Positions 1-7,881 of a stretch of DNA of 64,000 nucleotides are shown here, in pieces. A program made the translations under genes and the position numbers. Position 1 is the stretch's first letter. Each line of letters begins with the position of its first letter. The stretch is taken from positions 232,076-296,075 of the forward strand of contig NZ_CDDK01000031.1 of the NCBI RefSeq assembly GCF_000820225.1. Reading direction: 5' to 3'. Below the pieces are notes generated by a model. That model ran no database searches and had not been told where the DNA came from. It was given only the letters and a program-made list of their open reading frames with translations. This DNA comes from Aeromonas veronii bv. veronii. Its GTDB lineage: Bacteria; Pseudomonadota; Gammaproteobacteria; Enterobacterales; Aeromonadaceae.

Positions 1-437
1 GCCGCCTTGGAGGCGCCATAGGCCTCGGCTCGCGGCAGCGGCAGCCAGCTCACCGACGAGCTGACGATGGCCAGCCGTGACCCAGCCCCGAGCAACGGCA
101 AGAAGGCGGCCAAAGCATGGCCGGTGGCGGTCAGATTGGTCTCAATCACTCGGGCAAACAGCTCGCTGTCAAACCCCTCCGCCACATCCATGTACTCGCA
201 GTTGCCTGCGTTGAGGATCAGCAGATCGAGGGATGGCAGCGTAGCAGCCACCCCGCTCATAGCGGCCAGATCCCGGGCATCGAACTGCAGCGGCGTGACG
301 CCGTGCAGCCCCAGCGCCTGCAGCCGTTCGCCATCGCGGCCACAACCCCACACCTGCCAGCCGGCGCGCCGGTAATCCAGCGCCAGTTGACGACCTATGC
401 CGGAGGTCGCGCCTGTAATAAGCACCCGGCCGCTCAT
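1..437 (-). CDS. SDR family oxidoreductase, 3' end outside window
   Basis: This is a short-chain dehydrogenase/reductase with a Rossmann fold that binds NAD(P). The cofactor motif TGATSGIG lies at residues 8-15, an LNAG motif lies near residue 90, and the catalytic pair Y140 and K144 (YGASK) falls at the very edge of the window. The remaining roughly 100 residues are missing. The start codon overlaps the stop of the upstream NTF2-like gene as ATGA, so the two are translationally coupled. SDR genes commonly sit behind phrB in light or singlet-oxygen stress clusters that also hold lipid genes. That makes a role in photo-oxidative defence plausible, but the substrate cannot be read from the sequence. 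Confidence 0.85.
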   Translation of the reverse strand, partial: MSGRVLITGATSGIGRQLALDYRRAGWQVWGCGRDGERLQALGLHGVTPLQFDARDLAAMSGVAATLPSLDLLILNAGNCEYMDVAEGFDSELFARVIETNLTATGHALAAFLPLLGAGSRLAIVSSSVSWLPLPRAEAYGASKA

Positions 438-862
438 GCGCCAAGCCTCATCTTGATGGTGCGCACCACGGGCCCAAGCAGCGGCAACTGCTCGTAGAGC
501 ATGGCGCCCAGGTCAAAATAGTCCCGGTGCTGGCACACCTTGCCCGCCTCGTCGAATTCGAGGCGGGTGGCCCCCTCCACCGTCACCGGCTCACCACCAC
601 GCAATCTGGGGTGAGAAAAGGTCATGGTCCAGCCGAGCCAGGCCTGCTGCCCTTGCTGCTGCTGACTGGTGATGACGAAACGGCAGTAGGCGAGGCGCTG
701 ATAGAGGGCGGCAAAATAGTCGCCAAGGGCCGCCAGCCCCTCGATACGGTGGGCCGGATCGGTAAAGACCACCTGTTCGGCATAGACCTCGGGCAAGCGG
801 TGCAACTGCTGTTTGTCCAGTTGCTGATAGAGGCCAATAAAGCGGGCCAGCGGCTCGTTCAT
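434..862 (-). CDS. NTF2-like / SnoaL-like family protein
   Basis: A protein of 142 residues with the pattern of the NTF2-like superfamily: an N-terminal helix (LARFIGLYQQL), an Asp/Pro-rich turn (VFTDPAHRI), and alternating strands that form a small cone-shaped pocket. Members are enzymes, such as ketosteroid isomerase-like proteins, or ligand-binding proteins. Nothing in the sequence fixes a substrate. It lies 1 bp after phrB and overlaps the downstream SDR by 4 bp, so it belongs to the photolyase operon. Similar small NTF2 proteins are often found beside phrB and SDR genes in gammaproteobacteria. The function is unknown. Confidence 0.8.
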   Translation of the reverse strand: MNEPLARFIGLYQQLDKQQLHRLPEVYAEQVVFTDPAHRIEGLAALGDYFAALYQRLAYCRFVITSQQQQGQQAWLGWTMTFSHPRLRGGEPVTVEGATRLEFDEAGKVCQHRDYFDLGAMLYEQLPLLGPVVRTIKMRLGA

Positions 863-863
863 C

Positions 864-2285
864 CTATTTCTCCAGAGAGCGAAACATCTCGATGGCTCTC
901 ACCCGGGCAACGGCGTGATCCACCATGGGTACCGGATAATCCTGTCGCCCCTTGAGCCGCAGCCAGTCGTGGGGCTGATGCACATAAGCGGGGGGAATAT
1001 CGGCAAGTTCAGTTACCCAGGTACGGATAAACTCCCCTTGTGGATCAAATCGTTGCCCCTGAGTGGTGGGGTTGAACACCCGAAAATAGGGCGCCGCATC
1101 GGCACCGGTCCCCGCCGCCCACTGCCAGCCGCCGTTGTTGGCCGCCAGATCCCCATCGATGAGCCGACTCATGAAATAATCCTCCCCGAGCCGCCAGTGG
1201 ATATGGAGATCCTTGGTGAGAAAGCTCGCCACTATCATCCGCAGCCGGTTGTGCATCCAGCCGGTGGTGTTGAGACAGCGCATCGCCGCATCGACAATGG
1301 GGTAACCGGTACGTCCCTCGCACCAGGCGGCGAAGGCATCCGGATCCCAGCTCCACGGCAAGGCCGCCGTCTCGGGCTTGAAGGGACGATTCATGGAGAG
1401 GGCCGGGATCAGCACCAGCAGGTGGCGATAGAACTCGCGCCAGATGAGCTCATTAAGCCAGACAAAGCCGGGCTGAGCCTTCGACTGGGGCCGATAGCCA
1501 AGGCGCTGCTGGAGCACCGCCACACACTGACGAGGACTGATGATGCCCGCCGCCAGATAGGGGGAGAGCACAGAGGTGCCCGCGATGGCAGGAAAATCCC
1601 GGGTCTCCCCATAGTCGAGCACTGCCTGTTCCAGAAAAATGTTCAAACGGCGCAGAGCTTCTGCCTCCCCCACTGGCCAACGCGGATCAACCGTCAGCTC
1701 GCCGAGAGCTTCATCAACCCACGCCCGCTCAGCCAGCGGCTGCCACGGCAAAGGCTCGCCACGCGGTGTCGGCGCGCGATGAATGACAAACCCCTCCTCG
1801 TCGAGGGACTTGAGCCAAGCGCGGCTGAAAGGGGTGAAGACCTTGAACATCTCACCCGAGCCGGTCAGTACCCGCCCCGGCGGCAATACGCAGCAGCCGT
1901 TGAACCAGTGACAACTCACCGCCTGCTCTGCCAGCGCGGCGCTGACGGCATGGTCGCGACGCAGCTCATCGATCTCGATAGCCTGATTGGCGTAGAGCTG
2001 GGTCACCCCCTGCTCGCGGCAGAGGTTTGCCAACACAGCGGGCACCTCGGCAAAAGTCTCCACTCGCAGCAGATGGAGCTGGATGCCGAGCGCCGCCAGC
2101 TCGCGGCCCAACTCATCCACCTGCGCCAACATAAAGCGCTGACGGATGGGGGCCATTTTGTGCTGCCGCCACTGGGTGGGGGAGATGATAAAGAGCGCGG
2201 CGACCGGCTCATCACCGGCGCAGGCATGCCGCAGCGCGGGGTTGTCGGCGAGGCGCAGATCATTGCGAAACCAGACCAGCTTCAT
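864..2285 (-). CDS. phrB: Deoxyribodipyrimidine photolyase (CPD class I)
   Basis: This FAD enzyme uses blue light to split cyclobutane pyrimidine dimers in DNA. Its 473 residues match the usual length of class I photolyases. The N-terminal alpha/beta antenna domain begins KLVWFRNDLRLADNPAL. The C-terminal FAD domain holds the family signatures TGYPIVDAAMRCL, TGWMHNR and WQWAAGTGADAAPYFR. The start codon overlaps the stop of the upstream merR gene by 4 bp (ATGA), so regulator and enzyme are translated together. The operon context (ybgA, merR, phrB) is known from other gammaproteobacteria, and the inverted repeat upstream of ybgA suggests light or stress control. Cryptochrome-like function is less likely given the intact signatures. 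Confidence 0.95.
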   Translation of the reverse strand: MKLVWFRNDLRLADNPALRHACAGDEPVAALFIISPTQWRQHKMAPIRQRFMLAQVDELGRELAALGIQLHLLRVETFAEVPAVLANLCREQGVTQLYANQAIEIDELRRDHAVSAALAEQAVSCHWFNGCCVLPPGRVLTGSGEMFKVFTPFSRAWLKSLDEEGFVIHRAPTPRGEPLPWQPLAERAWVDEALGELTVDPRWPVGEAEALRRLNIFLEQAVLDYGETRDFPAIAGTSVLSPYLAAGIISPRQCVAVLQQRLGYRPQSKAQPGFVWLNELIWREFYRHLLVLIPALSMNRPFKPETAALPWSWDPDAFAAWCEGRTGYPIVDAAMRCLNTTGWMHNRLRMIVASFLTKDLHIHWRLGEDYFMSRLIDGDLAANNGGWQWAAGTGADAAPYFRVFNPTTQGQRFDPQGEFIRTWVTELADIPPAYVHQPHDWLRLKGRQDYPVPMVDHAVARVRAIEMFRSLEK

Positions 2286-3169
2286 GATTTTTTCCTCCCG
2301 CGTCCGCTGGTGCCAGCAGCATCTGGGGCATCCGCTATCAACTCGGCAAGGCTCGCCTGCCAGCCATGGGCTTTAAGCCACTCATCGTCGTAGAGGCGCC
2401 CCAGCTCGCCAAACAGGCGTGTGCCTGCGGGCCACCCGGCGGCCAGCTCCTGCTTGCCGAGCCCGGCACCCAGCAGCACCAGCCAGGGGGTAACGGCACG
2501 CCCCTCCAGCAGGCTGGCATGGCGCGGCTCGACCGCCCCCAGCAGTTGCACCTCATAGCCCTGACCGATCAGCTCGTAGGCGGCCCACACCAGATCGAGG
2601 GGGCCAACCTGTCCCCAGCTCGCCAGCGTGATCGGCACGCCTTTCTCCTGCTCGATCAGGTGACGGGCGAAGCGGGTATGGAGCCAGCCCAGCCACACCT
2701 GTTGCAGCAACTCGCCATCGGGCCGCTCGCGCCACAGCCCCAGCAGCCGCTCCACCAGCGGTTGCAGTATCCAGCTGCGCACCAGCTCGAACGGGTAGCT
2801 CGCCAGCAGATCGTTGAGCTCAGCCTCCGCCTTGCGCTGGTTGAAGGCGAGCAGCGCTTGACTGAACAGCTCCAGGGTCTGCTGCCAGTGATCGCTCACC
2901 GGCTCGGAATGGGGTTCACTCAAGAGCCCCTTCACCTGCCCGATACTCACTCCCCGCTCCAGCCAGCTCAGGATCTCGCCGATCTGGCGAATATCCTGCT
3001 CGCTGTAGAGGCGGTGGCCCTTTTCGGTGCGGGCCGGTTGCACCAGACCGTAGCGGCGCTGCCAGGCACGCAGGGTCACGGCGTTGACGCCGGTGAGACG
3101 GGAGACCTCGCGAATGGGGTAGATCCCCTCATCAGCGAGAGGAGCAACTTCTTGCGATAAATCAGACAT
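2282..3169 (-). CDS. MerR family regulator with cobalamin-binding-like C-terminal domain
   Basis: A DNA-binding regulator of 295 residues. The N-terminal winged helix (about residues 15-80) contains TLRAWQRRYGL and GHRLYSEQDI, typical of the MlrA/BluR/CarH/LitR branch of MerR. The C-terminal half resembles the helical cap and Rossmann part of B12-binding photoreceptors. However, the base-off motif (Asp-x-His-x-x-Gly) reads GQVGPLD here, and the helical region lacks the Glu-His pair used by CarH. It therefore probably does not sense light through adenosylcobalamin itself and may use a partner, as BluR does. I chose the ATG at 3169, with GGA seven bases upstream; a start 4 or 5 codons earlier is possible. 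It is the probable ligand of the palindrome at 4225-4255. Confidence 0.85.
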   Translation of the reverse strand: MSDLSQEVAPLADEGIYPIREVSRLTGVNAVTLRAWQRRYGLVQPARTEKGHRLYSEQDIRQIGEILSWLERGVSIGQVKGLLSEPHSEPVSDHWQQTLELFSQALLAFNQRKAEAELNDLLASYPFELVRSWILQPLVERLLGLWRERPDGELLQQVWLGWLHTRFARHLIEQEKGVPITLASWGQVGPLDLVWAAYELIGQGYEVQLLGAVEPRHASLLEGRAVTPWLVLLGAGLGKQELAAGWPAGTRLFGELGRLYDDEWLKAHGWQASLAELIADAPDAAGTSGRGRKKS

Positions 3170-3200
3170 GACAACGTCCATCAATCAGAGGGGTAAAGCA

Positions 3201-3225
3201 CCCCGGCGCAAACCATGCGCCGGGG
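3201..3225 (-). other. GC-rich hairpin between ybgA and merR
   Basis: A perfect 10-bp inverted repeat (CCCCGGCGCA / TGCGCCGGGG) with a 5-base loop lies in the short gap between ybgA and merR. No T-run follows it on the minus strand, so it is not a standard intrinsic terminator. It may stabilise the upstream ybgA message or reduce read-through into merR-phrB. Confidence 0.6.
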
Positions 3226-3238
3226 CAACAGAACGGAT

Positions 3239-4186
3239 TCAGAGCCCGTAACGCAGCTTGAGCGTATCGGGGTGCGGATTGAGATAAACCTGCTCGGCGA
3301 GATAGGGATTGGGGTACTCGCGCAGGTAGTGGCGGATCAGGGTGAGCGGCACCAGCAAGGGGAATATGCCGGTGCGGTACTTGTCGATGGTATCGGCAAG
3401 CTCCTGCTTCTGGGCCGGGGTCAGCACCCGCTTGAAGTAGCCCTGCAGGTGCATCAGCACATTGGTGTGGCTGCGGCGGTTGGCTCGCAGGGTCAACGCC
3501 GTCATCAATCCCTTGATGTAGTTGTCGGCCACCTCCTGCAAATTGGTGGACTTGCCCAGATTACCGAGCAACTTGCCGAGGATGCGGTAGTGGGTGGTGG
3601 CGTGGGAGAGCACCAGATACTTGTAGCGGGAGTGGAAGCGGATCAGCGCAGAGGCGGTGATGCCGCGAGCGCAGAGCTGCTGCCAGTCGTGGTAGGCAAA
3701 GACCCGCAGCACGAAGTTCTCGCGCAGGATGGGGTCGCACAGGCGGCCATCCTCTTCGACCGGCAACAGGGGGTTGGCCTCCATTAACGCCTTGGCAAAG
3801 AGGCCAATCCCCTCCTTGGCGCTCCCCTCGTTGTTGGCGCCATAGACCTTGACCCGCTCCATGCCGCAGCTGGGTGATTTGGCACAGAGGATATAACCGG
3901 AGATAAAGTCGAGCTGGCGCGCTTTCTGCTCGCTGAAGGCAATCAGCTTTTCGGTGACATCGAAGCTACCGTTGCTCGCCTCGGCGCGGATCTCGCCGTT
4001 GCGCTTGACCAGCCGGATGGCGGCGCGAGGCGCCCCTAGACCGATGGCCATCTCGGGACAGACGGGGTGATAGTCAAAGTGAGCGCCAAGATCCCGTTCG
4101 CAGAAGCTGGAGCGCTTGTGGCCCCCATCGAAACGCACCTCTTGTCCCAGCAGGCAGGCACTGATACCGACTTTAATCTTGTACAT
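3239..4186 (-). CDS. ybgA: YbgA-type protein (DUF523 + DUF1722)
   Basis: A two-domain protein of 315 residues. The N-terminal DUF523 part (about 1-150) contains GISACLLGQEVRFDGGHK and a later AKSPSCGMERVK motif, both with conserved cysteines. The C-terminal DUF1722 (YbgA) part ends with PYLAEQVYLNPHP. The family is linked to phrB in E. coli and many other bacteria, but its biochemical role is not established; a role in DNA or photodamage repair has been suggested from context only. The start ATG is preceded by AAGGAG at good spacing. It is the first gene of the photolyase operon, with a strong palindrome just upstream. Confidence 0.9.
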   Translation of the reverse strand: MYKIKVGISACLLGQEVRFDGGHKRSSFCERDLGAHFDYHPVCPEMAIGLGAPRAAIRLVKRNGEIRAEASNGSFDVTEKLIAFSEQKARQLDFISGYILCAKSPSCGMERVKVYGANNEGSAKEGIGLFAKALMEANPLLPVEEDGRLCDPILRENFVLRVFAYHDWQQLCARGITASALIRFHSRYKYLVLSHATTHYRILGKLLGNLGKSTNLQEVADNYIKGLMTALTLRANRRSHTNVLMHLQGYFKRVLTPAQKQELADTIDKYRTGIFPLLVPLTLIRHYLREYPNPYLAEQVYLNPHPDTLKLRYGL

Positions 4187-4216
4187 GATGACGCTCCTTG
4201 TATAAGCATTGATTCA

Positions 4217-4245
4217 GTTATAGCAGTTATACAAAAAAATGAAAG
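4217..4245 (-). promoter_or_regulatory. Putative ybgA operon promoter
   Basis: On the minus strand there is an extended -10 element, TGC-TATAAC (hexamer at 4217-4222), and a weak -35 hexamer CTTTCA (4240-4245), separated by 17 bases. It lies about 30 bases upstream of the ybgA ATG. One arm of the palindrome at 4225-4255 falls inside the spacer, which is where MerR-type regulators usually bind. Assignment is by eye. Confidence 0.45.
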
Positions 4246-4255
4246 TTGTATAACT
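4225..4255. promoter_or_regulatory. Putative MerR/LitR-type operator palindrome
   Basis: A perfect 10-bp inverted repeat, AGTTATACAA, 11 bases, TTGTATAACT. A further half-site, TTGTATAA, lies at 4198-4205, next to the ybgA ribosome binding site. TACA/TGTA repeats with about 12 bases between them are the known targets of light-responsive MerR proteins of the LitR/PplR type. The local MerR gene is the natural candidate to bind here. Confidence 0.65.
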
Positions 4256-4300
4256 ATTTGCGACTGATACGACACAAGGAGAAAAAAGGGATCACCGGAA

Positions 4301-4330
4301 AAAGAAAAAACCCATGGCGAACGCCATGGG
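4301..4330 (-). terminator. Intrinsic terminator of the outer-membrane protein gene
   Basis: An inverted repeat CCCATGGCG / CGCCATGGG with a tight loop is followed on the minus strand by a T-rich run. It lies 37 bases past the stop of the barrel protein gene. Confidence 0.85.
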
Positions 4331-4366
4331 TAAAAATCAAGACACTACGGACTACGGGAAGGAAAA

Positions 4367-5014
4367 TTAGAAGCTGTACTTCACACCCAGGCTGGAGATG
4401 GAACCTTTTTGCAGATCCCAGTTGCGATAGGTGTAATCGGCAGTCAGCGCCCAGTTCTGGTTGAGCTTGTAGGCGCCGCCCACCTTGAAGTCGTGCATAT
4501 CGTCGGTCATGTTGGCGTAGCGATAAGCGGTGGAGAGCTCGACATTGCCGATGTCGTAGCGCAGACCCACTTCACCGTACATGCTGCCACTGCTCTTGCG
4601 GCTCACCAGATCCCAGCCCTTGACGTCATACGCCTGCTCGCGCTCCATGGTGTAACCCATCAGACCGGTTTCACCGTAGAGGTTCAAGCCAGTGCTAAGC
4701 GGGGTGAAAACACCGATACCCAGGCTGCCGATACCCATGCTGTCGTTGCCGTGCTGGGCAGAGGTACCCTCGGAGAGCAGACGACCATAGAAGTTGTTGG
4801 AGAACGATTTGGAGAGATCCAGCGTCACACCGCCAAAATCGCGAGTGCCCTGATTACTGGCATCACGTGGGAACAGCGGGTTGTTGTTCAGATAGTCGGA
4901 TTTGGTGTGCGCCCAGGTAGCTGCGCCCTTGGCGTAGCTGAAGGCATCCTGCGCCATGACGGAAGTAGAGGCAAACCCGGCCAGAACCAGAAGAGAGACA
5001 GTTGCTTTTTTCAT
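4367..5014 (-). CDS. Small outer-membrane beta-barrel protein
   Basis: A protein of 215 residues with a clear signal peptide (MKKATVSLLVLAGFASTSVMA, cleavage after Ala21). The mature part is made of alternating-residue strands (LNLYGETGLMGYTM, MYGEVGLRYDI, VELSTAYRYANM, WALTADYTYRNW) and ends in Phe (GVKYSF), the usual recognition signal for the BAM complex. It looks like an 8- to 10-strand barrel of the OmpA/OmpX/Ail-like size class, without a periplasmic domain. It is a single gene with its own terminator. The exact family and ligand cannot be told from the sequence. Confidence 0.75.
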   Translation of the reverse strand: MKKATVSLLVLAGFASTSVMAQDAFSYAKGAATWAHTKSDYLNNNPLFPRDASNQGTRDFGGVTLDLSKSFSNNFYGRLLSEGTSAQHGNDSMGIGSLGIGVFTPLSTGLNLYGETGLMGYTMEREQAYDVKGWDLVSRKSSGSMYGEVGLRYDIGNVELSTAYRYANMTDDMHDFKVGGAYKLNQNWALTADYTYRNWDLQKGSISSLGVKYSF

Positions 5015-5203
5015 GATGATAACTCCATGTGATTGGGCCCGTTGCTAGCGAGCTGGTATGGAGTCATTGTGCGGTCAGGTGCTCGGCTTGCCGAGCTGCA
5101 AGCTGTTGCAGAACCATGTCAGATGTAAGCAGATATTGCAGGGGGTGTCAGCGGCAACAAGTTGCCGGCCCAAGCGGTTTGCATGGGCCGGAACAACGCC
5201 AAA

Positions 5204-5776
5204 TCAGCGGAAGACCACCTCGTCAATTTCGACCCGCACCAGCGGCTGACCGGTCAATCCGGCAGGACGGGGGATCTCGAGGGCCAGCGACGGGCGGGCT
5301 TGCCCCTTGCGCAGATAGGTCTCCGGCAGGCGATTCTCGGCAACCCAGAAGCGGGCCTCCTGGCGGCTCAGCTGCACCCCGTCAGCACTGAACAGGGTCA
5401 CCATGCCACGCACCCCGACCACATTGCGGGTGCCGGTATTGCTCACCATAAAGGTCAGCGCCAGCGGGTCAGATCCCTCGATCTTGTCCAGCTTGACCAC
5501 CACACCGTCACGCGCCATCTGGGCAAGCAGTTCCGGATTGGCCTTGGCCTGATCGGTCAGCACCGGAGCAGCGACGGCCACCACGGGTCCAGCCTTCCCA
5601 TCAGCAGCCACGCCCTGTACGGGTTCTGCCGGTTTGACCACCAGATACTCCCAGGTGAAGTCGTCGTTAAGCTGAACCTGCCGACCATCGGGCAGCGTCA
5701 CCTGAGAAAGAGGGGCAGCCTGCGCCAGTACGGGGGAGAGGCACAGGGCAATCAGCAGACGGGAGAAGGGTTTCAT
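5204..5776 (-). CDS. DUF3157-like exported protein
   Basis: A protein of 190 residues with a signal peptide (LLIALCLSPVLAQA), so it is probably periplasmic. The segment VTLPDGRQVQLNDDFTWEYL right after the signal is characteristic of the DUF3157 proteins of Vibrio and relatives. The central part (residues about 60-90) is rich in Ala and Val and looks like a linker. The C-terminal part has a beta-sandwich-like pattern with LTFMVSNTGTRNVVGVRG. No catalytic motif is visible and the function is unknown. It stands alone between two minus-strand genes that do not look related to it. Confidence 0.65.
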   Translation of the reverse strand: MKPFSRLLIALCLSPVLAQAAPLSQVTLPDGRQVQLNDDFTWEYLVVKPAEPVQGVAADGKAGPVVAVAAPVLTDQAKANPELLAQMARDGVVVKLDKIEGSDPLALTFMVSNTGTRNVVGVRGMVTLFSADGVQLSRQEARFWVAENRLPETYLRKGQARPSLALEIPRPAGLTGQPLVRVEIDEVVFR

Positions 5777-5882
5777 TGGGCGAAGCTCGGTAACGGGTGA
5801 AAGGGCGACAGTATAAACAGTCCCGTCGCCCCTTGCCTATGACGGCACTCACGTTCTGGCACCCGCATCGCTTGCCCGCAGG

Positions 5883-6719
5883 CTAGATGGCGAGATCGTG
5901 TCGCTCTTTCTGTGCCATATCCAGGGTCACCAGATCGAACTTGCTCCCCTTGAGGGCGGACAAAATATCCGATTGCATATCAAAGGCCTGCGCACGCTGA
6001 TGCTCGGGCAGACGCACCCGGGCCAAGGTGGTGGAGCAGTCGCACAGGGTATGGAAAAAGACCTGTGCCTCGTCCAGCCCCATGTCGGCCAGCATCTGCT
6101 CGGCCTGATCCACCATTCGCAGATAACGCTGCTCAAGCTGCCGTGGATTGGTGAAGCGATTGCTGAGGCAACCATTGTTCCCCTTGCCCCAACGACCGAG
6201 CTGACGCTTGTTGAAGCCGTAACGATAATCGCGGCGCATCAATCCGTTGTCGGCAAAAAACCAGATAGAGTTGGCAGGCAGAGACCCGAACTGGGCAAGA
6301 TAATCATCACGCTCCTCCACCGCTGCCGGAACCAGCAACGGCAGATGAGTCCATTCCGAACGAGTCTGCACATACTCACCAATGCGGCGAACCGGGTCGA
6401 TCAGTCCTTCAATATTTGGCAGGCGATCGCAAAAGACGATCTCGTCACTCTTGATGACCCAGTGATCGATGCCATAACGCTGGCAATAACGGCGGGCTCG
6501 GGCCACTTCGCTGCGACTGCGGGTCGGATTATCGAGGGTAATTGCGTGGATTTTCACACCGGCAGCGCGGCACAGCTCGATGCTGTAGCAGGATTCCAAC
6601 CGTCCCGAAAAAGAGACAACCAGCTCGTCAAAACTTGCCAGTCGCTCAATCAGCAGCTGTTCCCTGGCTTGAAAAGAGTGATCATATCCCTGATTCAGTA
6701 CAACTACATTGGCACCCAT
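5883..6719 (-). CDS. Divergent PP-loop (LarE/ExsB-like) protein
   Basis: A protein of 278 residues. The N-terminal half resembles an adenine nucleotide alpha-hydrolase (PP-loop) fold: VVSFSGRLES at residues 34-43 sits where the family has SGGxDS, followed by a strand-helix pattern (IHAITLDNPT, YGIDHWVIKSDE). The C-terminal half aligns by eye with LarE, the sacrificial sulfur transferase: WGKGNNGCLSNRF, with Cys184 at the place of LarE's sulfur-donor cysteine, then a helix with AEQML and the final LVTLD. The PP-loop is altered (Gly to Arg, Asp to Glu) and no other lar genes are nearby, so activity and substrate are open. Confidence 0.6.
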   Translation of the reverse strand: MGANVVVLNQGYDHSFQAREQLLIERLASFDELVVSFSGRLESCYSIELCRAAGVKIHAITLDNPTRSRSEVARARRYCQRYGIDHWVIKSDEIVFCDRLPNIEGLIDPVRRIGEYVQTRSEWTHLPLLVPAAVEERDDYLAQFGSLPANSIWFFADNGLMRRDYRYGFNKRQLGRWGKGNNGCLSNRFTNPRQLEQRYLRMVDQAEQMLADMGLDEAQVFFHTLCDCSTTLARVRLPEHQRAQAFDMQSDILSALKGSKFDLVTLDMAQKERHDLAI

Positions 6720-6798
6720 TAAACAGCTCCGGATGATGAACAGGTGCAGTATTGTGCGGCAAACAAACTGAATAGACCCTTAAAGAGTCTGGTTAAAA

Positions 6799-7077
6799 TT
6801 AAAACTTGATGATTATTTCCTGTGATTCTGCTGCTAAATCTTCATTTTGGGCGTCATAAATTCGTAATCTTGCTTGGTGAACCCGATGGGCTCGCAAGAA
6901 ACCCTGCGCCTGATCCAGTGAGGTGAAGGTCAGGCGTCCTCCCTCGCTGTCGGTCAGGCAGAGGCACTCTCCTTCTGCCTCAACACAGAGCTGATAACCG
7001 CTGCCATCCTTGCAGGCGATGATCAGGGTCGCCTCGGGATAGTGACTGAGCCAATTGCGAAACCGGCCATGCTCCAT
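6799..7077 (-). CDS. Small hypothetical protein
   Basis: A protein of 92 residues, probably soluble, acidic and rich in beta strands (ATLIIACKDGSGYQLCVE, GRLTFTSLDQAQGFLR). I do not recognise its family with certainty; short proteins of this pattern are annotated under DUF numbers such as DUF6482 in related bacteria. It has no signal peptide or membrane segment. It lies 18 bp downstream of the HAD phosphatase gene on the same strand, so the two may be co-transcribed. The coding potential is supported by the even codon pattern and the absence of a competing frame. Confidence 0.6.
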   Translation of the reverse strand: MEHGRFRNWLSHYPEATLIIACKDGSGYQLCVEAEGECLCLTDSEGGRLTFTSLDQAQGFLRAHRVHQARLRIYDAQNEDLAAESQEIIIKF

Positions 7078-7095
7078 AGTGCTCCTAGAGGGGCA

Positions 7096-7707
7096 TCACC
7101 CCCTGCCGGTGGCGGGCAAACAGCCCAGCTCACTCAGTTGCTGGCGGCAACTCGCCGCGTCGGTAAAGACGATCCCCCTGATACCGAGGGCCTCGGCGGC
7201 CGCGATGTTGGCGGGACTGTCATCGATGAAGATGCACTCTGCCGGTTTCAGATCGAACGACACCAGCAGATAGCGGTAGATATCCGGCTCCGGCTTCATC
7301 ATCCGTACCCGCGCCGACACCACCTTGCCGCTAAAGAAGCGCCAGAAATCCTGATGCTGCTCCAGCCAGTCGATGCTGGCATGACCCATGTTGGAGAGGG
7401 CATACAGGGTGTACCCCGCCCCGTGAAGCTCGGCTATCAGGGTTAGCATAGCGGGATCTGGCTGCAGGGAGGCGGGAACTGCCTGTAAAATGGCCAGATT
7501 CTGTGCCGCCGAAAGGCCGGTGCGCGCTTGCGCTTCCCGGGCCATGGTGTGGAGCGACATGGTGCCTCTGTCTACCTCCAGCCAATCCGGGTGGTTAAAG
7601 AGCTGCTCGGCCAACTGTTCGGCCCCTTGCGGACCACGCACGGAACGCACTATGCCTACCGGATCCCAGCTCACCACCACCCGTCCCAGATCGAAAATAA
7701 TCGCCAT
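7096..7707 (-). CDS. HAD-IA family hydrolase (YihX-like)
   Basis: A phosphatase of the haloacid dehalogenase superfamily, 203 residues from the ATG at 7707. That ATG is preceded by GGAGG, whereas the GTG further up would overlap this ribosome binding site. Motif I is IIFDLGRVVVSWD near the N-terminus, motif II is LYALSNM, motif III is the lysine in MKPEPDIY, and motif IV is CIFIDDSPANI. The helical cap lies between motifs I and II, as in the IA subfamily. The closest named relative by pattern is YihX (glucose-1-phosphate phosphatase). The true substrate is not evident. Confidence 0.85.
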   Translation of the reverse strand: MAIIFDLGRVVVSWDPVGIVRSVRGPQGAEQLAEQLFNHPDWLEVDRGTMSLHTMAREAQARTGLSAAQNLAILQAVPASLQPDPAMLTLIAELHGAGYTLYALSNMGHASIDWLEQHQDFWRFFSGKVVSARVRMMKPEPDIYRYLLVSFDLKPAECIFIDDSPANIAAAEALGIRGIVFTDAASCRQQLSELGCLPATGRG

Positions 7708-7881
7708 CGTCTTTACCTCCCCCACTGGGTTTCAGTCATAAAAACAGAGTCAATAGAACATCATTCATACGCCATTTTCTTAACCGGATACCCTGCCCCC
7801 ATCCCCGCCCGCGGGCAAGTTTTACTTGCATCAGACCGGCAAATCCCTTAATGGTTATGACGTTACTTCAAGGACACACCT

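Noticed and set aside
5883..6719. A lactate racemase maturation role for the LarE-like protein
   Set aside because: No larA, larB or larC is nearby and the ATP loop is altered, so the specific role is not supported.
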